Assembly (NCBI RefSeq): GCF_900110755.1
Contig: NZ_FOFF01000040.1
Span: forward strand, 17,239 to 81,238
DNA: 64,000 nt
Reading direction: 5' to 3'
DNA from: Streptomyces sp. yr375
Lineage (GTDB): Bacteria; Actinomycetota; Actinomycetes; Streptomycetales; Streptomycetaceae
Shown: positions 1-8,078 of the stretch, piece by piece
Layout of the letters: the number at the start of each line of letters is the position of its first letter
Numbering within the stretch: the first letter of the stretch is position 1
Notes under the pieces: generated by a model
What the model was told of the DNA's origin: nothing
Databases searched by the model: none
What the model saw: the letters and a program-made list of their open reading frames with translations, nothing else
Position numbers and translations under genes: made by a program

Positions 1-215
1 GAGTGGGCGTGCTGGGCGATCTGGCGCACCAGCGTCGCCCGGTAGGCGTCGGGCATCCAGTCGCGTGGCTCGATGCGCTCGTCGGCGGCGACGGTGGCGT
101 CGAAGGCGCGCAGGTAGGCGTCGTCGGCGCTGCTCCCGCTGCCTCCGTCGCCGCCTCCGTTCTGCGCGGTGTGCGGCTGTGTGCGGGCCGACTGGTGCGC
201 GGCTGCTGTCGCCAT
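1..215 (-). CDS. paaA: 1,2-phenylacetyl-CoA epoxidase subunit A, N-terminal part (cut by window edge)
   Basis: The first 71 codons of the catalytic subunit of the PaaABCDE multicomponent monooxygenase, which epoxidises the ring of phenylacetyl-CoA. The segment EPRDWMPDAYRATLVRQIAQ at about residues 50-69 is characteristic of PaaA. It follows a Gly/Ser-rich, poorly conserved N-terminal tail of about 30 residues. The ATG at 215 is preceded by an AAGGGGG ribosome binding site. The rest of the gene, and presumably paaB-E, lies beyond the left edge. A TetR-type palindrome at 281-296 lies just upstream. The family call is firm despite the truncation. Confidence 0.9.
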   Translation of the reverse strand, partial: MATAAAHQSARTQPHTAQNGGGDGGSGSSADDAYLRAFDATVAADERIEPRDWMPDAYRATLVRQIAQHAH

Positions 216-280
216 GCGGTCCCCCTTGACCTCGGGCCCGGGCTGGTGCCCAGGCCTCGGCTCTGCCCGAGCCTTCTCCC

Positions 281-296
281 GACCGATCGTTCGGTC
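281..296. promoter_or_regulatory. TetR-type operator 1 (upstream of paaA)
   Basis: Perfect inverted repeat GACCGATCGTTCGGTC with 6-bp arms around TCGT, 66 bp upstream of the paaA start. The same palindrome recurs at 5185-5198 and 8005-8018. The likely ligand is the TetR-family protein encoded at 6766-7356. Confidence 0.7.
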
Positions 297-499
297 CGTG
301 CGATTCCATGGTGGGACGGCCGTCGTAAGGTGTCAACCGCTGTGGATAACCTGCGGGCGTCCCCTGTGGACAACCCACCCCGTCCCCGGCCCGGCCCGGG
401 CGTCGCGGGGGGAGGGCTGCGCCGAACGGGTGAGGCTGAGTACCGTTCGCGATTGCGTGACGCAGCGCGAAGACGACCGGGATCGGGGAACGGGGCGGA

Positions 500-1423
500 A
501 TGGACGCGAACGACGGAGGCTCCGGCGCTCCGCACGAGCCGAACACGTCAGGGGAGGCGAGGACGGGGGCCGGTGCGGGCACCGAGGCGGGGGTCGGCAC
601 TGAGGCCGGCACCGAGACCGGGATCGGCACCGAGACCGGGATCGGGGTGCCGCCTGTGAAGGACGGCGGGGTTCCCGGCCCCCGAGCCGAATTCCCCAAC
701 CTCAGCCCCGGCCCCGACCTCGGCTCCCCGGCCGATCTCGCCCGCCCCGCCGGCCCTGTCGCCGGGCCCTGGCCCCGTACCGGTGTGGCCGCTCTGTCCC
801 TGCGCTACCAGATCGGCGCCGCGCTGGCGCTCGCCGTCGTCGCGGTCGCCGTCTGTGTGCATGTCGGGATGGTGTTCCTGCACGTCGCGCCGTCGAACAC
901 GGTCACCAAGGCGCACGGCAAGGCGATCGACGAATGGATCTACCCGGAGTTCGAGCAGAACTGGAAACTGTTCGCGCCGAACCCGTTGCAGCAGGACATC
1001 GCCGTTCAGGTGCGCGCCCAGGTCCGTACCGGGGACGGCGGGTCGAGGACCACCGGCTGGTACGACCTGTCCGCGCAGGACGGCCGGGCCATCGACGGCA
1101 ACCTGCTGCCGAGCCACACCCAGCAGAACGAGCTGCGCCGCGCCTGGGACTTCTTCACCGCCACGCACGGCAACGACAACCGCTCCGTGGGCATCCGCGG
1201 CTCTCTCTCCGAGACGTATCTGCGCCACATCGTGGTGCTGCGTATGGAGCGGGGCGGCGCGGCCGGCGCGGGCGGTGTCGTCGAGCGGGTGCAGATCCGG
1301 TCGCAGACCACGAACGTGACCCCGCCGAAGTGGAGCGACGAGAAGGTGTCGATGAGCCCGGTGTACCGCGAGCTGCCCTGGTGGTCGGTGCCGGACGGCG
1401 AGACCGAGGGAGGCGCGAGGTGA
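500..1423 (+). CDS. DUF5819 family membrane-anchored protein
   Basis: A 307-residue protein. It has a long low-complexity N-terminus (residues 1-95, with GTET/GIGT repeats), one transmembrane helix at about 106-130 and a C-terminal extracytoplasmic domain typical of DUF5819. Its stop codon overlaps the GTG start of the HTTM protein, so the two are translationally coupled. DUF5819 proteins commonly sit next to HTTM (vitamin K-dependent carboxylase-like) membrane proteins, and a complex or shared substrate is inferred. The molecular function is unknown. The true start could lie further downstream, because the first 90 residues look non-conserved. Confidence 0.7.
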   Translation: MDANDGGSGAPHEPNTSGEARTGAGAGTEAGVGTEAGTETGIGTETGIGVPPVKDGGVPGPRAEFPNLSPGPDLGSPADLARPAGPVAGPWPRTGVAALSLRYQIGAALALAVVAVAVCVHVGMVFLHVAPSNTVTKAHGKAIDEWIYPEFEQNWKLFAPNPLQQDIAVQVRAQVRTGDGGSRTTGWYDLSAQDGRAIDGNLLPSHTQQNELRRAWDFFTATHGNDNRSVGIRGSLSETYLRHIVVLRMERGGAAGAGGVVERVQIRSQTTNVTPPKWSDEKVSMSPVYRELPWWSVPDGETEGGAR

Positions 1424-2631
1424 ACCGGTTCTCCTTGTCGGTGTCCACCGCCATAGCCCGCGTCACCGGGGCGGCGCTCGGGCCGTACCAGAGCGCTGTG
1501 GTCCGGATCGGGTTCAGCGCCACCTGGCTGCTGTTCCTGGTGCGCGAGTTCCCCCACCGCCAGGAGCTCTACGGCCCCGACAGCCCCTGGGACTGGGAGC
1601 TGGCACGGCAGTTGATCGACACCAACGGCGCGTTCACGGCCCTGATGTGGTCGGACGGGCGGGGCTGGTTCGAGGCCGTGTACGCGCTCGCGCTGCTCGC
1701 CGCCGCACTGCTGCTGCTCGGCTGGCGTACCCGCGCGATGTCGGTGCTGTTCATGGTCGGCGTGCTCTCGCTGCAGAACCGCAGTGTCTTCATGGGCGAC
1801 GGCGGCGACAACGTCCTGCACCTGATGTCGATCTATCTGGTGTTCGTGCGCTGCGGTCAGGTGTGGTCGCTGGACGCGCGGCGGGCCCGGCGCGCGGACG
1901 AGGCACGTGCGCGTGGGGAGCGGGTCAGCGACCGGGTCGGTCCCGTTCTGTGGGCCGCGTCCGGGTTCGCGCTGGTCACGGTGACCGTCGCGGGCCGGTT
2001 CCACAGCGAGTGGAGCATTCCGGCGCTCCTGTGGGCGGCGTGGGTCGCGCAGGGCCTGTGGTGGGCCGCCGGCCGGCTCAGGAAGACGGCGGAGCCCCGG
2101 ATCCTGCTCGACGTGATCGGCAACATCCTGCACAACGGCGCCCTGGTCGTGATCATGACGGAGGCCTGTCTGATCTACGCGACGGCCGGCTGGTACAAGA
2201 TCCAGGGCTCGCGCTGGCAGGACGGCACCGCCGTGTACTACCCGCTGCAACTGGACTACTTCTCCCCCTGGCCCGCCCTCGGCGACCTGCTCGCCGCCAG
2301 CGGCACGATGGTCATGCTCGCGACGTACGGGACGGTCATCGTCCAGGTCGCCTTCCCGTTCACCCTGTTCAACCGGCGGCTGAAGAACGTCCTGCTGGCC
2401 GTGATGATGGTCGAGCACGCGGTGATCGCCGTGGTGCTCGGTCTGCCGTTCTTCTCGCTGGCGATGATCGCGACCGACGCCGTCTTCCTGCCGACGCCGT
2501 TCCTGCACCGGCTGGGCGGCTGGGCGGCACGCGCGCGTGGACGGCTGCTCTCCGACCGCGCTCCTATGGAGGCGGCGGAGCCGCAGGGCCAGGAGAAGCC
2601 CGAGGAGACCCGCGTAGGGTTCACGGCATGA
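1420..2631 (+). CDS. HTTM domain integral membrane protein
   Basis: A 403-residue polytopic protein with many hydrophobic helices, resembling the HTTM (vitamin K-dependent gamma-carboxylase-like) family. Recognisable pieces include WLLFLVREFPHRQELYG near the N-terminus and a later GWYKIQGSRWQDGTAVYYPL segment. The GTG start at 1420 overlaps the preceding stop (GTGA), and its own stop overlaps the next ATG (ATGA). DUF5819, HTTM and TrmH therefore form one tightly coupled operon. The family assignment is good, but the substrate is unknown. A genuine carboxylase activity is not implied. Confidence 0.75.
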   Translation: MNRFSLSVSTAIARVTGAALGPYQSAVVRIGFSATWLLFLVREFPHRQELYGPDSPWDWELARQLIDTNGAFTALMWSDGRGWFEAVYALALLAAALLLLGWRTRAMSVLFMVGVLSLQNRSVFMGDGGDNVLHLMSIYLVFVRCGQVWSLDARRARRADEARARGERVSDRVGPVLWAASGFALVTVTVAGRFHSEWSIPALLWAAWVAQGLWWAAGRLRKTAEPRILLDVIGNILHNGALVVIMTEACLIYATAGWYKIQGSRWQDGTAVYYPLQLDYFSPWPALGDLLAASGTMVMLATYGTVIVQVAFPFTLFNRRLKNVLLAVMMVEHAVIAVVLGLPFFSLAMIATDAVFLPTPFLHRLGGWAARARGRLLSDRAPMEAAEPQGQEKPEETRVGFTA

Positions 2632-3404
2632 CCGACCCTGTGACCGCCGACTCCGACCCGCTCGGCCGGTGGCGCCGGATCGCCGACGCCTCCGTGCTGC
2701 TCGACGGCTTCCACGCCCTCAAGCACGCCGTGCGCTTCGGGGCCGAGGTCCCGGTGGCGGTCACCGTCGACCGGCGGGCGACGCTCGCCCTCGCCGACGA
2801 ACTCGCCCCCGATGTGCGCGAGGCGCTGGCGGCGCTCCTGACGGAGGTCTCGGAGGCGACGTACGCGTCCCTGGTGCCGCGCCCGCATCCCACCGGGGTC
2901 GCCGCGCTGGCCGTACGGCCCTCCCGCGCGGCCAACCTGGAGCGGCTGGGGCACGCGCCCCGCAGCACTCCCGTCGTGGTCCTCGACAACCCGCGCAACC
3001 TGGGCAACGCGGGGGCCGTGATCCGGCTGGCCGCCGGTTTCGGGGCGACCGGGGTGGTCACCACCGGCACGCTCGACCCCTGGCATCCGACCGTCGTGCG
3101 CGGCGGGGCGGGGCTGCACTTCGCGACCGCGGTGGAGCGGCTGACCGTCGACGAACTGCCGGCCGGACCGGTCTTCGCGCTCGACCCGGAGGGCGACGAC
3201 ATCCGGGGCGTCAAGCTCCCGGACGACGCCCTCCTGGCCTTCGGCTCGGAGCGCAGCGGCCTCTCCGCCGAGCTACGCGCGCGTGCCGACCATCTCCTCG
3301 CCCTGCCGATGCGCCCCCAGGTCTCCAGCTACAACCTCGCGACCAGTGTGGCCATGACGCTGTACCACTGGAGCGTCACCGGGGGCGCACCGCACGTCCC
3401 TTAG
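2628..3404 (+). CDS. TrmH-family (SpoU) RNA 2'-O-methyltransferase
   Basis: A 258-residue SPOUT-class methyltransferase that would transfer a methyl group from SAM to a ribose 2'-OH of tRNA or rRNA. The three SpoU motifs are visible: VVLDNPRNLGNAGAVIRLA (motif 1 with its conserved Asn and Arg), LLAFGSERSGLS (motif 2) and ALPMRPQVSSYNLATSVAM (motif 3). The ATG overlaps the HTTM stop. The gene ends convergently with paaN, sharing 4 bp. The exact target nucleotide cannot be told from sequence. Confidence 0.85.
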   Translation: MTDPVTADSDPLGRWRRIADASVLLDGFHALKHAVRFGAEVPVAVTVDRRATLALADELAPDVREALAALLTEVSEATYASLVPRPHPTGVAALAVRPSRAANLERLGHAPRSTPVVVLDNPRNLGNAGAVIRLAAGFGATGVVTTGTLDPWHPTVVRGGAGLHFATAVERLTVDELPAGPVFALDPEGDDIRGVKLPDDALLAFGSERSGLSAELRARADHLLALPMRPQVSSYNLATSVAMTLYHWSVTGGAPHVP

Positions 3405-5095
3405 GCGTCCCTGCGGATCTCCACCACCCGGAAGCGGTTCGCGACGAACGCGCCGTCGGTGAGCGCCGCGTTGGCCGCCGGGTTGCCGCCCGAGCCGTGG
3501 AAGTCGGAGAACGCGGCCGTCTGGTTGACGTAGACCCCGCCGGTGAGGTTCAGGGAGAGCTGGGCGGACTCCTCGAGGCAGACCTCCTCGATCGCCCGCT
3601 CGACCTCCTCGTCGGTGGTGTACGCGCCGACCGTCATCGCGCCCTTCTCGCGCACCGTGCGCCGCAGCAGGGCGACCGCGTCGGCCGCCGAGTCGACGGC
3701 GACGGCGAAGGAGACCGGGCCGAAGCACTCGCTCATGTAGGCGGCCTCGTCGTCCGGCTTGGCACCGTCCAGCTTGACGATCACCGGTGTGCGCACGACC
3801 GCGTCCGGGAACTCCGGGTTGCCGACCTCGCGGGAGGCGAGGGCGATCTCGCCGAGGCCCGCCGCTGCCTCCAGGCGGGCCTTGACGTCCGGGTTGACGA
3901 TCGCGCCCAGCAGGCCGTTCGCGCGGGCGTCGTCGCCGAGCAGGCCGTCGACCGCGCGGGCGAGGTCGGCGACGACCTCGTCGAAGGTCTTGGGGCCCTG
4001 GTCGGTGCGGATGCCGGCGCGGGGGATCAGCAGGTTCTGCGGGGTGGTGCACATCTGGCCGCTGTACAGGGACAGCGAGAACGCCAGGTTGGCGAGCATG
4101 CCCTTGTAGTTCGCGGTGGACTCGACGACCACCGTGTTGACGCCGGCCTTCTCGGTGTAGACCTGCGCCTGGCGGGCGTTGGCCTCCAGCCAGTCGCCGA
4201 AGGCGGTCGAGCCGGTGTAGTCGACGATCCTGATCTCGGGGCGGGTGGCCAGGGTCTTGGCGACGCCCTCGCCGGGACGCTCGGCGGCCAGCGCCACCAG
4301 GTTCGGGTCGAAGCCGGCGGCGGCGAGCACCTCGCGCGCGACGCCCACGGTCAGCGCGAGCGGCAGCACCGCGCGCGGGTGCGGCTTGACCAGGACCGCG
4401 TTGCCGGTGGCCAGGGAGGCGAACAGGCCCGGGTAGCCGTTCCACGTCGGGAAGGTGTTGCAGCCGATAAGGAGGGCGATGCCGCGCGGGACCGGCGTGA
4501 AGCTCTTGGTCATCGTCAGCGGGTCGCGCTTGCCCTGCGGCTTGGACCACTCCGCCGTCCCCGGTGTGCGGACCTGCTCGGCGTAGGCGTACGCCACCGC
4601 CTCCAGGCCACGGTCCTGCGCGTGCGGGCCGCCCGCCTGGAACGCCATCATGAAGGCCTGGCCGGAGGTGTGCATGACCGCGTGCGCGAACTCGTGCGTG
4701 CGGTCGCTGATCCGCTTGAGGATCTCCAGACAGACCAGTGCGCGCAGCTCCGGGCCCGCGTCGCGCCAGGCGCGCTGTCCGGCCCGCATGGCGGGCAGCA
4801 GCGTGTCCACGTCCGCGTGCGGGTACGTGACGCCCAGCTCGACGCCGTACGGCGAGACCTCGCCGCCCACCCAGTCGTCGGTGCCGGGCTGGCCGAGGTC
4901 GAGGCGGGTGTTCAGCACGGCGTCGAACGCGGCCTTGCCCGCCGCCGCGTCCAGGCTGCCGTTCTCCCCGTAGGCCTTGGGGTGTTCCGGGTGCGGGGAC
5001 CAGTACGCGCGGGTGCGGATCGCTTCCAGGGCCTGGTCGAGGGTGGGCCGGTGCTGGGCGGTCAGGTCGTGCGCGGTCAGTTCGGCGGTGGCCAT
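3401..5095 (-). CDS. paaN: Phenylacetic acid degradation protein PaaN (aldehyde dehydrogenase type)
   Basis: A 564-residue member of the aldehyde dehydrogenase superfamily, of the PaaN type found with actinobacterial phenylacetate genes. Key residues are visible: general base Glu315 in YTEKAGVN and nucleophile Cys349 in YSGQMCTTPQN. The coenzyme-binding stretch around 200-240 contains GCNTFPTWNGYPG and GNAVLVKPHP. There is no MaoC hydratase domain, unlike bifunctional PaaZ, so only the semialdehyde oxidation half of the ring-opening step is expected. The ATG at 5095 was chosen because a GAGGAG lies about 10 bases upstream; an in-frame ATG at 5134 is possible. It is divergent from paaH, with a palindromic operator between them. 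Confidence 0.85.
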   Translation of the reverse strand: MATAELTAHDLTAQHRPTLDQALEAIRTRAYWSPHPEHPKAYGENGSLDAAAGKAAFDAVLNTRLDLGQPGTDDWVGGEVSPYGVELGVTYPHADVDTLLPAMRAGQRAWRDAGPELRALVCLEILKRISDRTHEFAHAVMHTSGQAFMMAFQAGGPHAQDRGLEAVAYAYAEQVRTPGTAEWSKPQGKRDPLTMTKSFTPVPRGIALLIGCNTFPTWNGYPGLFASLATGNAVLVKPHPRAVLPLALTVGVAREVLAAAGFDPNLVALAAERPGEGVAKTLATRPEIRIVDYTGSTAFGDWLEANARQAQVYTEKAGVNTVVVESTANYKGMLANLAFSLSLYSGQMCTTPQNLLIPRAGIRTDQGPKTFDEVVADLARAVDGLLGDDARANGLLGAIVNPDVKARLEAAAGLGEIALASREVGNPEFPDAVVRTPVIVKLDGAKPDDEAAYMSECFGPVSFAVAVDSAADAVALLRRTVREKGAMTVGAYTTDEEVERAIEEVCLEESAQLSLNLTGGVYVNQTAAFSDFHGSGGNPAANAALTDGAFVANRFRVVEIRRDA

Positions 5096-5184
5096 GCGGG
5101 ACCAACTCCTCGTCGTGAGAACTCTTCTTCGCACCCATGAACTGGCGGAATCCTGGGCAGGAACGGCCAGTCAGGGCTAGAGTA

Positions 5185-5198
5185 ACCGAACGATCGGT
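5185..5198. promoter_or_regulatory. TetR-type operator 2 (paaN/paaH intergenic)
   Basis: ACCGAACGATCGGT, the reverse complement of the core of the site at 281-296. It lies between the divergent paaN and paaH starts and could control both. Confidence 0.7.
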
Positions 5199-5254
5199 CG
5201 GGACAAGGGGGCCTGCCGCATCTGTGGAAAACCCCGTGCGGGAGGATCGCGCAC

Positions 5255-6769
5255 ATGACAGCACTCGACCTCAACAGCCCCGTGGCCGTCGTCGGCACCG
5301 GCACCATGGGCCAGGGCATCGCCCAGGTCGCGTTGGTGGCGGGCCACCTCGTGCGGCTGTACGACGCGGTACCCGGGCGCGCCCAAGAAGCGGCCGCCGC
5401 GATCGGCGCCCGCCTCGACCGGCTCGTCGAGAAGGGCCGCCTCGCCGCCACCGACCGGGACGAGGCACGCGCCCGTCTGGAGGCCGCGGAGAGCCTCACC
5501 GACCTCGCGGACTGCTCCCTGGTCGTCGAGGCCGTCGTCGAGCTCCTGGAGGCCAAGCAGGAGCTGTTCAGGCAACTGGAGGACATCGTCGGCGAGGACT
5601 GCCTGCTCGCCACCAACACCTCCTCCCTGTCGGTGACCGCCGTCGCCGGCGCCCTGCGCAACCCCGGCCGCCTCGTGGGCCTGCACTTCTTCAACCCCGC
5701 GCCGGTGCTGCCGCTGGTCGAGGTCGTCTCCGGGTACGCCACGGACGTCACGTCGGCCACGCGCGCGTACGAGACCGCCCGCTCCTGGGGGAAGACGCCG
5801 GTCGCCTGCGCCGACACCCCCGGCTTCATCGTCAACCGCATCGCGCGGCCCTTCTACGCCGAGGCGTTCGCCGTCTACGAGGCGCAGGGCGCCGACCCGG
5901 CCACCATCGACGCGATCCTGCGCGAGTCGGGCGGCTTCAAGATGGGCGCCTTCGAACTGACCGACCTGATCGGGCAGGACGTCAACGAGTCCGTCACGCA
6001 CTCCGTGTGGCGGTCCTTCTTCCAGGACGTGCGGTTCACGCCCTCGCTCGCCCAGCGCCGCCTGGTCGAGTCGGGCCGCCTGGGCCGCAAGACCGGCCAG
6101 GGCTGGTACGACCACCGCGACGACGCCGAGCCCGCCGAACCGCACACCGCGGAGCCCGCCCAGCCGCCCGCGTACGTCGTCGCCGAAGGCGACCTGGGCC
6201 CCGCGTCGGAACTGCTCGCGCTGATCCGCGAGGCGGGCATTCAGGTCCGCGAGGACGACGAGGACCACGGCAGCCGCCTGGTGCTGCCCGGCGGCGGCCA
6301 GCTCGCCCTCGCCGACGGCCAGACCTCCGTGGAGTTCCGGGACGTCGTCTACTTCGACCTCGCCCTCGACTACCGCAAGGCCACCCGCATCGCCCTGTCC
6401 GCCTCCCAGGACACCTCCGCGCAGACCATGTCCGAGGCGATCGGCCTGTTCCAGGCGCTCGGCAAGGACGTCAGCGTCATCGGCGACGTCCCCGGCATGA
6501 TCGTCGCCCGCACGGTCGCGCGGATCGTCGACCTCGCGCACGACGCGGTGGCCAAGGGCGTCGCCACCGAGGAGGACATCGACACCGCGATGCGCCTAGG
6601 CGTGAACTACCCCCTCGGCCCCTTCGAGTGGTGCCGCAGGCTGGGCCGCACCTGGGCCTGCTCCCTCCTGGACGACCTGCACGAGCGCGACCCCTCCGGC
6701 CGCTACGCGCCGTCCCTCGCGCTCTACCGGCACTCCTACGCCACCGAGAAGCGGGAGGGCGCCTCGTGA
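5255..6769 (+). CDS. paaH: 3-hydroxyacyl-CoA dehydrogenase, phenylacetate pathway
   Basis: A 504-residue NAD-dependent 3-hydroxyacyl-CoA dehydrogenase that oxidises 3-hydroxyadipyl-CoA in the lower phenylacetate pathway. The Rossmann motif GTGTMGQG spans residues 14-21. It is followed by the catalytic FFNPAPVLPLVEV region and then two C-terminal 3HCDH domains (the second around PGMIVARTVARIVDLAHDAV). The double C-terminal domain is typical of PaaH rather than the shorter FadB2 type. GGGAGG precedes the ATG, and the stop overlaps the GTG of the TetR gene. Confidence 0.85.
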   Translation: MTALDLNSPVAVVGTGTMGQGIAQVALVAGHLVRLYDAVPGRAQEAAAAIGARLDRLVEKGRLAATDRDEARARLEAAESLTDLADCSLVVEAVVELLEAKQELFRQLEDIVGEDCLLATNTSSLSVTAVAGALRNPGRLVGLHFFNPAPVLPLVEVVSGYATDVTSATRAYETARSWGKTPVACADTPGFIVNRIARPFYAEAFAVYEAQGADPATIDAILRESGGFKMGAFELTDLIGQDVNESVTHSVWRSFFQDVRFTPSLAQRRLVESGRLGRKTGQGWYDHRDDAEPAEPHTAEPAQPPAYVVAEGDLGPASELLALIREAGIQVREDDEDHGSRLVLPGGGQLALADGQTSVEFRDVVYFDLALDYRKATRIALSASQDTSAQTMSEAIGLFQALGKDVSVIGDVPGMIVARTVARIVDLAHDAVAKGVATEEDIDTAMRLGVNYPLGPFEWCRRLGRTWACSLLDDLHERDPSGRYAPSLALYRHSYATEKREGAS

Positions 6770-7356
6770 CCACCGCCAAGCGCGACACGTACACCCCGGA
6801 GACCCTGCTCACCGTCGCCGTCCAGGTCTTCAACGAGCGCGGGTACGACGGCACGTCCATGGAGCACCTCTCCAAGGCGGCCGGCATCTCCAAGTCGTCG
6901 ATCTACCACCACGTCGCCGGCAAGGAGGAACTGCTGCGGCGGGCCGTCAGCCGGGCGCTGGACGGCCTCTTCGGGATCCTCGACGAGGAGCACGCGCGCG
7001 TGGGGCACACCTCGGAGCGCCTGGAGTACGTCGTACGGCGCATGGTCGAGGTGCTCATCGGCGAACTGCCGTACGTGACGCTGCTGCTGCGCGTGCGCGG
7101 CAACACCGACACCGAGCGGTGGGCCCTGGAGCGGCGCCGCGACTTCGACCACCGGGTCGCCGACCTGCTGAGGGCGGCCGCCGCCGACGGGGACGTACGC
7201 GGCGACATCGACGTGCGGCTCGCGACGCGGCTGGTCTTCGGGATGATCAACTCGATCGTCGAGTGGTACCGGCCGGGCGGCCGGGGGATGGTCGAGAGCG
7301 AGGTGGCCGACGCGGTGGTGCGGCTGGTCTTCGAGGGCCTGCGCACGGCGGACTGA
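6766..7356 (+). CDS. paaR: TetR-family regulator, PaaR-like
   Basis: A 196-residue TetR protein. The N-terminal helix-turn-helix is at about residues 30-57 (MEHLSKAAGISKSSIYHHV), followed by a helical ligand-binding domain with RLVFGMINSIVEWYRPGG near the C-terminus. It overlaps the paaH stop (GTGA), so it is co-transcribed with the pathway enzyme. Three copies of one palindrome in this region are the obvious binding sites. By analogy with known phenylacetate TetR repressors, phenylacetyl-CoA would be the inducer. The assignment rests on context rather than specific residues. Confidence 0.7.
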   Translation: MTTAKRDTYTPETLLTVAVQVFNERGYDGTSMEHLSKAAGISKSSIYHHVAGKEELLRRAVSRALDGLFGILDEEHARVGHTSERLEYVVRRMVEVLIGELPYVTLLLRVRGNTDTERWALERRRDFDHRVADLLRAAAADGDVRGDIDVRLATRLVFGMINSIVEWYRPGGRGMVESEVADAVVRLVFEGLRTAD

Positions 7357-7393
7357 GACCACAGGTCCCGCGGTCCTGTGGTCCTGCGCCCGG

Positions 7394-7903
7394 TCAGCCC
7401 TGCGGCTCCAGGTCCTCCTCCTCGAACACCAGCAGTGTGCGCGTGCTGAGCACCTCGGGGATCGCCTGGAGCCGGGTGAGCACCACCTCGCGCAGTGCCC
7501 TGTTGTGGGGCGTGTGCACCAGGAGCAGTACGTCGAAGTCGCCCCCGACGAGGGCGATGTGGGAGGCGCCGGGCAGCAGTCTGAGCTGCTCGCGCACGGT
7601 CCGCCAGGAGTTCTGCACGATCTTCAGCGTGATGTAGGCGCTCGTCCCCTGGCCCGCGCGCTCGTGGTCGACGCGGGCGCCGAAACCGCGGATGACGCCG
7701 TCCTCGATGAGCCGGTTGATCCGCGCGTAAGCGTTTGCGCGCGAGACGTGGACCCGCTCGGCGACCGACCGTATCGAGGCGCGGCCGTCCGCCTGGAGCA
7801 TCTGCAGGATGTCCTGGTCGATGGCGTCGAGCGGGCGGGCCGGCTGGGACGGAGGGCCGGGCTCCGGGGTCGGCGCCCCTTCGGCCATTTGTTCAGGTGC
7901 CAT
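7394..7903 (-). CDS. AsnC/Lrp-family transcriptional regulator (BkdR-type)
   Basis: A 169-residue Lrp/AsnC protein with an N-terminal winged helix (LDAIDQDILQMLQADGRASI and VHVSRANAYARINRLIEDGV) and a C-terminal RAM ligand-sensing domain (HIALVGGDFDVLLLVH). The start at 7903 was chosen because GGGAGG lies 8-9 bases upstream; the ATG at 7924 has no such site. It is divergent from the branched-chain dehydrogenase operon, the usual arrangement for a BkdR-like activator or repressor sensing branched-chain amino acids or keto acids. An 11-bp inverted repeat at 7942-7977 lies in the shared intergenic region. Confidence 0.8.
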   Translation of the reverse strand: MAPEQMAEGAPTPEPGPPSQPARPLDAIDQDILQMLQADGRASIRSVAERVHVSRANAYARINRLIEDGVIRGFGARVDHERAGQGTSAYITLKIVQNSWRTVREQLRLLPGASHIALVGGDFDVLLLVHTPHNRALREVVLTRLQAIPEVLSTRTLLVFEEEDLEPQG

Positions 7904-7941
7904 GTCCCCCCGCCTCCCTACCATGGACGTACTGCACCCAT

Positions 7942-7977
7942 CTCAGGCTGTGCAGAACCGTTTGTCCACAGCCTGAG
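7942..7977. promoter_or_regulatory. 11-bp inverted repeat, candidate AsnC operator
   Basis: CTCAGGCTGTG and its exact reverse complement are separated by 14 bp, immediately upstream of the AsnC/Lrp gene. The position fits autoregulation or control of the divergent bkd operon. There is no T-run, so it is not an obvious terminator. Confidence 0.4.
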
Positions 7978-8004
7978 GGGGCCTGTAGCCAAAATGTGCC
8001 GACG

Positions 8005-8018
8005 ACCGAACAATCGGT
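8005..8018. promoter_or_regulatory. TetR-type operator 3 (upstream of bkdA)
   Basis: ACCGAACAATCGGT differs from the site at 5185-5198 by a single base (C to A at the loop). It lies 61 bp upstream of the bkdA start and suggests that the PaaR-like protein also controls this operon. Confidence 0.6.
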
Positions 8019-8078
8019 AGGTGAGGCGCATCACAACCGACGCGCCTCCCACAGCCGCTTCCACGAGGAGGTGCCGTC

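Noticed and set aside
2669..5140. A long plus-strand frame across the TrmH and paaN genes
   Set aside because: Out of frame with TrmH and antisense to paaN; the composition is typical of a shadow frame and there is no ribosome binding site.
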